In this document: positions 57,101 through 64,000 of the stretch, one piece after another
Position numbering within the stretch: the first letter of the stretch is position 1
Layout of the letters: every line of letters starts with the position of its first letter
NCBI RefSeq assembly: GCF_009389715.1
Contig: NC_052392.1
Coordinates: 31,605,075-31,669,074, forward strand
Direction of reading: 5' to 3'
Origin: Phoenix dactylifera
Taxonomy: Eukaryota > Streptophyta > Magnoliopsida > Arecales > Arecaceae
DNA: 64,000 nucleotides
Program-made: the position numbers and the translations under genes
Notes under the pieces: model-generated
What the model saw: the letters and a program-made list of their open reading frames with translations, nothing else
Databases searched by the model: none
What the model was told of the DNA's origin: nothing

Positions 57101-60100
57101 CTATTGGCAGCAGAATCCATAGTGGAGAGTGAGCATCCCTTCCTGTCTCAGCAAATCCAATTCAAGTCCTATTCAGGGGGATGTAGTTCCAGTGATTTGA
57201 TTGCGAGACCCAGTTGAGCTGAGCGACACTTTGCTAAGAACCCAGTCTCATGCAAAGGATAGTAAGTTAGTCTTGGGTAACTCTATCTTTATTGCCTTTG
57301 ACTTTACCTCTCCTGACTGCTGCGGCTGAAATAATATGGTTTCCCAATCCCCTCTTTTAGCTTTGTGGAAGGAATGAGAGTAGGTGCTATTTTCACCCTC
57401 CTTTTCCAGATCCTTAGGGATCTTATGGAGTGTTTCTTTACTAAAATCGGCCCCAGTGTTATGCCCTAGGAATTAGGCTCCATTTCAAAGCCAACCTCCT
57501 CCTCTATCCAGTTCTTTCTGTTTATGGAGGATTTTTCCCCTTGATCTGATAGATTTGTTGAGCCTTCTTCAACAGTTGTTTGGGCTCAGGACAAGAACTC
57601 ACATCCCAATGATATAAAGATGAGGTAATTATTTATTGCCTAAACTGTTTCGGAGTAGGACTGTCGCGGCCTGTGAATAAACTACATTTTCTTACCAGAA
57701 AGCTTGGAATGAGAATCAGATCCACATTGAGATGATACCTAGCGATGACAGATGATTGGCTTTTTCTTACCTTTTAAAGTTGTGGTTTCCTGTTAACCTG
57801 TTGCTCATGATCTGTCTGGTGGTTTATCCTTTTTAGTGGCTATCATATATATTAAAAAAATCTTATCATTTAGCATATATGTCCATGTCCAAATTCTTTT
57901 TTTCTTGATGTGAGTGGTCTTGAAACAAGCAGGAACAACTGAATTTTTTAATGATGATTATATGTTGTGCTGTTATATAATTGGGTTAGTTCCAGCCATA
58001 TATGGATCAAATTATAGATTTCAGATGTTCATATGGATTTGCTATGTAAATAGTAGCTCAATAGGAAACTAATTTAACCACTTCATTGTGCAGCATGCAT
58101 TTCTAATTTAATAACTTCAATTATAGATGGAATGGCCTTATCAATTTAGACACGCACCCCCCCCCCCCCCCCCCCAAGTTAAATGTTGGCTGTCATTCCA
58201 TTTGTTCAATATGAGATTCCATTTGCTCATCATTTTGCGTTATTATACATAAGGCATTATATATACGTGTGTGTGTGTGTTTGTATGTGTGGTTATATTT
58301 ACTGGCTGGATACAATTCCCAGCCAAAAGTTTAGAGTCATGATTAAAAGTTTAACTTCGGGAGCCTCCATGCCATGTTTGTCATGTCAAAGTGCTGACTT
58401 AGTGTCACACTTATGATAACTTTATAAATTCAAGATCTCAATGATGTTTGACCCTGTGACCTTTAAACAAAGGAGGGTATTTAGTACTAACCACTCACAC
58501 AAAAATGACAAAACTCTAACTGGCTTGTAAGTAAAGTAGTATTTCTGATCATATCTAATACAATGTGGGCAAATTCTTACAAAATTGGCATGAACCAACC
58601 CTGTACAAATTTGAAAACTCATCACTGTCATCATATCCAAGCCCTTTCGCATCAAAATAGGGTCAGATATGGAGCACAATTTTAAGCAGGAAGACTCCCA
58701 TCATCATAACAAATCCTTACAAGCCACAAAAAAATGTAGACCTGGCTTTATTCATTTATTGAGTATCTACTCAACCTAAACTCAGCGGGCAAGGGTTTGA
58801 TGTATCTCATGGCTTTGAATATGCTGGTGCACCATGACCTGGATTGGAATTGCAATAGCGTTTTTCAATTGCTAGATCAATCTTGTCTGGTGTGACCACC
58901 AGTGTGGCTGTGCCTGTCTACGTTAAATAAAATGTACAAGAGTAACTCAGTTATTTTCTTCTAGGGTTCGTAGTCATCAATATTGGTTTTGCTGTTCCAG
59001 GTTCACAGCTTTGCACTTCTTAGATGTAATTTTGAAGTTTGAAGCAAATAGGAAGGGATGCAAGGACAACTTGACTCTTTGCTTGTCACATATATGTATA
59101 TATTACTATTGGTTGCTTGTCCAAAAGGCTCGCAACTTTGATTCTTCATCTATCTTTCGTTCTTCAATGTTCTGTGCTGCATTAGTTCAGTGCAACTGGT
59201 AATTTATTTTTTTTTAAAAAAAAAATAACTTGCTTGACTACTAAAATTTCTCCCTACTGATCTGTGTTGAAATTGTTGGTTATGAATCCAAGCACATCCT
59301 TATGAAGATTCTTCCTAGAATTTACTGTAGTTTTATTTCAGTGAAATTCTTCATTATATGCCTTTTGATCATTGTTCTTAAGCTCCTCGCATCAAATAAT
59401 ATATGCACTCAGGGATGAAGATTTCAAAGACGAGACAGAGTATAGCCATGGAAGTTTAGGCTGTTTTAAACCCAACATTGAGGAATTGGAGATGCTTCTA
59501 GAGGCTTACTTTGTGCAGATTGATGGCACTTTGAACAAACTATCCCATGTATGTAGTACTTCCCCTTTTTATGATATTTAAGTATCTTGCTATATTTTCA
59601 TATATCATTAAAAGTTTGATATAATCACCATCAGGCTTCATGAGATAGGAAATGCGGAAGGTAAATTGTGCAAAAACTATTGATAGTATTTGATCATAGG
59701 ATAACACCTGAAATTTTGGTGTCTTCTAAAGACACTGTTTATGGGAATCTATCACTCGTGAACAGCTAATGGTCCTAGAAATATTCTCCAATGACTGTGA
59801 TCAGCAAAACGATATCACCATTTAGATGATATTCCAAGTCCTAGCTATGTTATTTCCTGGTCTGTGTTTGGGCATGGCTTCATCATTCTTCAACTGTGGC
59901 TTTGCTAGTGAATCAGGTTAGCTAGAGGTAGGTTAAGATGTTGTCCGCGAGGGGCTATGTCCTGTGTATGCATGCACAAGCTCATGCATATACAAATGGT
60001 GGTTTCTAATCCATTATTATGTTTTTTTGAACTCTTTCTCATTCTCAAGTAATGATTATTTGAAAGAATTATGGTGCAAACAAAAGATAATGCAGATTGT

Positions 60101-61266
60101 CAGCCAAGAAGACTACCTTCAGTTTTTGTATCCTTCTCAGAGAAGTACATAGAACCTAGTACTGAAGTTTGTCCATTATCAATATAGAATAAAACAACTC
60201 TGAACACTACCACTGCTCTGACATGCTTTTCTGTAGGAACTTTTCAAAATGTGATAAAAATCACATTTCTCCTTAGTCCTTTCTAAAGTTGGTAATGCCT
60301 GGGTGCTGTTTATTCAGGTTGGATTCATGTGCCTCCAACCTGGTCTCAGACATGGACCTGCTAGGGAGCTCAGTTCTAATTTTAACCCAAACCATGCTCA
60401 TTCAAGAGTCATGCCAGATCTGGGTCTGGGTATGAGCGGTTCTATAAGGGACACTGATTTCAACAATTCAGATCTGGATATGTTAAAACATGTACCCAAC
60501 ATTACGGTCATTAGGTCTACTTCGGGTTCAGAGCAGGTCTGGATCCACTTCCAAGAATGCCTCACTATTCGGCAAGCTATAGTCCCTTCAGGCCCTCAAA
60601 ACAATTTATAAGTGATGTGGTTTCAAAGCATAATTAATCAATTTTATGTGAAATATGAAGGTTGCAAGTGTAAAATTATACATTATAGACCCAGTAAACT
60701 GTTGGGTCCAGATCTGGGTCATTTTCAGTACATAAAAGATAGTCTACACCCTAATTAATTATATGGATGGGTTGGTTTGCATCCTAGTTAAACTTTTGCT
60801 AGACCCAATCCTGGATCTGAGATGCTTCTTGGGTCTGCCTCTACATCCACACCAAATCCATAGTTATATGAACCTAGAACGGGCTTAGGTCTGCAGATTT
60901 AGTTACAGGCTGATGGCCTTAAGCAATGCTAGTATGTTTCACTAATCACCATCTAATCATGTGTCTTTTATGTGCCCAAAGTTGAGGGAGTATGTCGATG
61001 ACACTGAAGATTATATCAACATCATGCTGGATGAGAAACAGAATCAACTGCTACAGATGGGAGTCATGCTGAGCACTGCAACCATGGTACTCACTGCTGG
61101 CGTTGTAGTAGTCGGTTTATTTGGTATGAATATCCAAATTGATCTCTTTAATGCTCCCGCTCCCTCCATCAAATTCTGGGAGACCACCTTTGGCACCATA
61201 GGTGGCTGTATTGTTCTATATGTCTTTGCTATTGGATGGGGCAAGAAAAGTGGACTACTGCAATAA
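51196..61266 (+). CDS. MRS2/CorA-type magnesium transporter (MRS2-3-like), six exons, 439 aa
   Basis: Exons are 51196-51603, 52295-52510, 54684-54812, 55509-55654, 59413-59548 and 60982-61266. All junctions are GT-AG and the phases close to 439 residues. The start at 51196 lies downstream of the TATA box; the frame is open further up but that is promoter. Family landmarks are GKHSIMRRTGLPARDLR, LDPLLSYPSTILGRERAIV, LEHIKAIITATEVLI, PFEFRALEVCLES, LDELTSKISTLNLERVR, VRDELEQLLDDDMDMAEMYLS and IEELEMLLEAYFVQIDGTLNKL. TM1 (about 371-392) ends in the diagnostic GMN at 393-395, which is the pore signature; TM2 is about 410-431, and both termini face the inside. The protein would form a pentameric Mg2+ channel. 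The subcellular site cannot be read. A paralogue follows at 62402. Confidence 0.93.
52830..53672 (+). mobile_element. Possible LINE 3'-end remnants in MRS2 intron 2
   Basis: Two tails of the same style lie about 680 bases apart: one at about 52945-52983 (tcaatgaaatgtggggtgg then cttgccacattttt) and one at about 53623-53672 (tcaataaaatgttgtggtgg then atttccaccattctgctaaaaa). Each carries a small hairpin after tcaat(a/g)aaatg and follows a C/T tract. Plant LINE 3' ends often look like this. No reverse transcriptase frame is present. Confidence 0.35.
55025..55387. mobile_element. GTGTC/GACAC-ended TIR element, copy C (MRS2 intron 3)
   Basis: The left end reads CAATGTTACCTAGACAT. The inverted right end reads CAGTGTTACTCAGACAC, 14 of 17 matching. 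The element is 363 bp and noncoding. The same end type is seen in copies A, B and D. Confidence 0.6.
55790..56340. repeat. Direct duplication of about 280 bp in MRS2 intron 4
   Basis: A block starting near 55795 (gatgataatcata, then agttggactatt...aagtcatta, cgcatggtac, ttcttttgaac) recurs from about 56078 (gatgataatcata, gttggactatttaagtcatta, cacatggtac, ttcttttgaac). The offset is about 283 with diverged bases and indels. Confidence 0.75.
56341..59412 (+). other. Rest of MRS2 intron 4, no gene seen
   Basis: It contains a 19-base C tract (58157-58175) and a (TG)n run (about 58266-58292). Some stretches with no known relatives by eye remain. No open frame shows a domain. Confidence 0.5.
58157..58175. 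repeat. Homopolymer of 19 cytosines
   Basis: A run of C follows cacgca. Long C tracts are uncommon in plant introns and are also prone to sequencing error, so the exact length is uncertain. Confidence 0.9.
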
Positions 61267-62340
61267 TATCACAGTTTTTGAGGGAGCATATAGCTCAGAC
61301 AGAAGGTGCTTTTCACTTGTAACTTTGAGACCGTGTTGGAAACACCAACAGGATGGCCAATTAAAAAAATAAGCTCTTTGTCCGATGATTGATGGTTCAA
61401 TTACAGTTTCTTCCAGAAAAATGATGAAGGATTATATAGGTTCATAAATTTTTACTTTGTGTTGTATCTGAACATTTAAGTAGTATAATTAACGGATGTA
61501 ATTACTGGGCTTGTTGTGAGACTTCAAATTAATGATTGTGTTTTATTCTGCTGTTCATTGATTTAGTTTTTCGTTGTTGAAAGTTTGAATATTTGAATTT
61601 GTTTTCATGCTGTTTTGTTGAGGCTGTGATATATGTTTTATCAAAAAAAAAAAAAAAAGGCTGTGATATATGCTAAATTTAGCATATCCCTTATAGGCTA
61701 TTCGGGGAACATATGTTGCAGCTGCGCTATACATTTGAAAAGGTGGGGAATAGAAGGGCGTAAATTTTAGGCCGAGCAAAAAATTGGGCTTAATTTATGA
61801 CAATAGGTTCAGCTGGATGTGTTCAGAGAAGCTGCTTGATTCTTATCTCAAATTTAGGAATAACCTCGCAACATTGGAGCTATACATTGAAAAATAATAA
61901 TCTATCTTTTAGAAAAAGTCTGGCTCATATCAGGATACAGAACTTATATAGTTGCACATTGAAGATACAAAGTCTTTCAAATTACTTATAAGATTATTCA
62001 ATTTGTTGAATAATTTAGTTAGTCTACTTTACACTATTTTTAAAAAATACTTTATTACTTTTTTATATTTTTCTTATATATATATATATATATATAGGGG
62101 CAGCCTTCCCCTTCTTCATTTAAAAAAAAAAATTGACCGCAGGTGTAGGCTTCCGTACAGCGCGAAGCCCCTGCGGCCCCCACCGGACGAGCCAATCCTT
62201 AAAAAGCCAGTGTCCTCACCACGGAGGATCCAGGTTTCGTTTTAAAAGATTTACCCCCATACCCCACCCGCCAAAACGGCCTCCGAAGTTTCGCTCCTCC
62301 GCGCCTCTCCGACTCCGATGCTGATCCGGTTTCAGAGAAG
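61267..62340. other. Short spacer between the tandem MRS2 genes
   Basis: It holds the 3' UTR of the first gene (about to 61560), an A-run near 61642, and a (TA)n run at about 62076-62095. No gene is seen. Confidence 0.5.
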
Positions 62341-62395
62341 ACACTATAAGAGAAGGAACTCCCCTGGCAGACGCCCTCAAACCCTAGAACCCTAA
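62341..62395 (+). promoter_or_regulatory. Proximal leader of the second MRS2 gene
   Basis: A weak TATA-like tataag is at about 62346. The leader next to the start codon carries aaaccctagaaccctaa, a telo-box-like motif found in many plant 5' regions. Its role here is inferred. Confidence 0.35.
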
Positions 62396-62401
62396 TCGGC
62401 G

Positions 62402-63415
62402 ATGAGGTCCCCGGAAGACGCGCCGGAGGAAAGCCCCCACAACCCGCTGGCGGCCGCCACGCCGCAGCGTTCAGCCGGCAGGCGGAAGGGCACGCCAAGC
62501 CAGCCGTGGCTGGTGGTATCGGACTCCGGGAAGGAGCGCTTCGACGAGTTGGGGAAGCACTCGATCATGCGGCGAACGGGTATTCCGGCGCGGGATCTGA
62601 GGCTCTTGGACCCCCTGCTGTCCTACCCGTCGACGATTCTGGGGAGGGAGAGGGCTATTGTTCTCAATCTGGAGCACATCAAGGCCATCATCACGGCCAC
62701 CGAGGTGCTCATCCCCAACTTCAACGCCCCCACGGTCGCCCCTTTTGTCCACGATCTCCAGTCCCGGCTCTCCAGTCCTTCCGGCGCTCCTCATCTGGTG
62801 GTGATGGTGTTCTTCTTTCTTCTTTTGGATCTGTTTTTTGTAATCTACTTTGAAAATTGGATCTTGTTGTGATTTTGGATTCATTTGGTCGAGACAGATG
62901 ATACGATGCCTGCATTTCCAGTTATTTCTTCTGGATTTCTAATCATTAAATCCTAGTAACAATTTAGATAAGTGCAAAAGATTAAATGTTATGGTTTCAA
63001 AGTTATGATCTTTCCTATGTTATCTTTTATGTTTGCATCAAAATAAGCTTTTTGGAATTTTTTTCTCTCCATAATATTGATTGGAATCTGGAGGAGGGAC
63101 GGAAAACTTTTTTTCTTTTTTTATAACAAATTTCTTCCCTTCATCAAGCTTTAAAGAATTTTGATTCAAACTCTATCTTCTTTCTTTTTTTCCTCATAAA
63201 AAGCTAGGGAAAGCCCACAAATAGTTTAGACTGATACTCTCTTGTTTACCCAAGATTAGAAATTTGTTGCAGCAATTATTTTGCAACCATGAAGTGATTA
63301 TAAAATGCTGTTATATCTGAAGGTTGCAGAGTCCAGGAACCAGATATTGTTACCCTTCGAGTTCAGAGTGCTTGAAATCTGCCTTGAATCCAGTTACAGG
63401 CGCCTTGAAGCCGAG
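62402..63415 (+). CDS. Second MRS2/CorA-type magnesium transporter gene, 5' part only (window edge)
   Basis: Exon 1 is 62402-62797 (or to 62800; gtggtg and gtgatg are both in-frame donors) and exon 2 is 63323-63415. The encoded N-terminal half closely follows the first gene (GKHSIMRRTGIPARDLR, LDPLLSYPSTILGRERAIV, LEHIKAIITATEVLIPNF, PFEFRVLEICLESSYRRLEAE). Exon 2 is 93 bp against 216 bp in the first copy: the polar linker of about 41 residues is absent. The rest, including the GMN pore, lies beyond the right edge, so I cannot tell whether the copy is intact. Upstream and intron sequences have diverged, so the duplication is not very recent. Confidence 0.88.
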
Positions 63416-64000
63416 GTATGCATTTCACCTTTTTTCTTTCTTGAGATAGGATCAAATTGTATTTGCAATTCTGCTTTGATGTGCTTGAAACTCTCACAAC
63501 TTGTATGGTTGCCTACTTTAATTGGTGCGGCGTAGTGGCTCTTGATTGCAATATAAAATTTTTTCTCCTCTTTGGTGAGTAGTTACAATGTAAATTTTAC
63601 TAAGACATTATCTCTAGGTTGTCATGTATTTTCTCTACCCATTACAGTATATCTGTTTTTCTCAAAAAAAAAAAAACATTATAATGTGTCAACAACAACA
63701 AATTAAATTATCAAACTCCAATCCCAACTATTTTGTGATTTATTTTCTCCAAATTATTTTCAAAATGCTACTCTTCTTTGTGTGCACACATGGTGCATCC
63801 ATGTGCGCTTATGTGCGCATGCATGCATGTTCATTACCTCCTTCTCTTCTCTTTTAACAAATTGAACCCCTTTTTCTACACGTTGTACATGCTTATATCA
63901 TTGTTCTTCAATACTATGCTTTCAGTAGCAGTGCTATTCTTCCTATTCTTCACCTTATCTTTTTTGTTTTTACCAAACATTTGCCTCTAACATTCTTAAC
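63416..64000 (+). other. Intron of the second MRS2 gene, to the window end
   Basis: The sequence after the donor gtatgc is T-rich and noncoding. In the first gene the matching intron (2) is about 2.2 kb, so exon 3 is expected outside the window. Confidence 0.6.

Noticed and set aside
60303..60611. 102-codon ORF in MRS2 intron 5
   Set aside because: It carries degenerate gaccc/gggtct-type repeats like those at 9138-9300, shows no domain, and interrupts nothing in the spliced frame.

Overview
This is nuclear DNA from a flowering plant, most likely a monocot. The spliced genes have GT-AG introns of up to about 4 kb. The intergenic DNA is AT-rich and full of transposons, and some coding exons (thaumatin-like gene, first exons of the Mg-transporter genes) are strikingly GC-rich, as in palms, banana and grasses. 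I cannot name the species; a palm-like genome is a guess. No bacterial or organellar genes, CRISPR arrays or rRNA/tRNA genes were recognised.

Layout. Positions 1-7049 hold a Ty3/gypsy LTR retrotransposon of the Tat lineage on the minus strand: 3' untranslated repeats, pol, gag and a complete 5' LTR at 6002-7049. Its 3' LTR lies beyond the left edge. A one-base frame break in the protease region separates gag from pol. Directly right of it are the last two exons of a LEA_2-type (NDR1/HIN1-like) membrane protein gene, whose 5' exons are not in the window. Next come degenerate repeats and a TIR element (7050-10720), a small RRM-protein gene with a long 5'-UTR intron (14204-15355), a thaumatin-like protein gene (18150-19503) followed by a 684-bp tandem duplication of its 3' flank, an apparently beheaded promoter/first-exon fragment (about 23405-23816), two further TIR elements, and an intronless PPR gene (25961-28030).

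The right half holds two larger genes. An 11-exon DUF639 gene runs on the minus strand from 47619 to 30196 (830 aa as reconstructed). It is followed, divergently, by a six-exon MRS2/CorA-type magnesium transporter gene (51196-61266, 439 aa). A second, tandem MRS2 paralogue starts at 62402 and runs off the right edge. The exon phases of all the spliced models close without a stop, which is the main support for them.

The genes look like ordinary, functionally unrelated plant genes; nothing suggests a cluster or pathway. The most interesting features concern structure and transposons: the inverted MITE copies flanking exons 7-8 of the DUF639 gene, one new-looking TIR family present at least four times in introns, the tandem repeats inside the retroelement LTR, the retroelement abutting the LEA_2 gene, and the tandem MRS2 pair that differs in its linker. 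I found no convincing undescribed multi-gene system.
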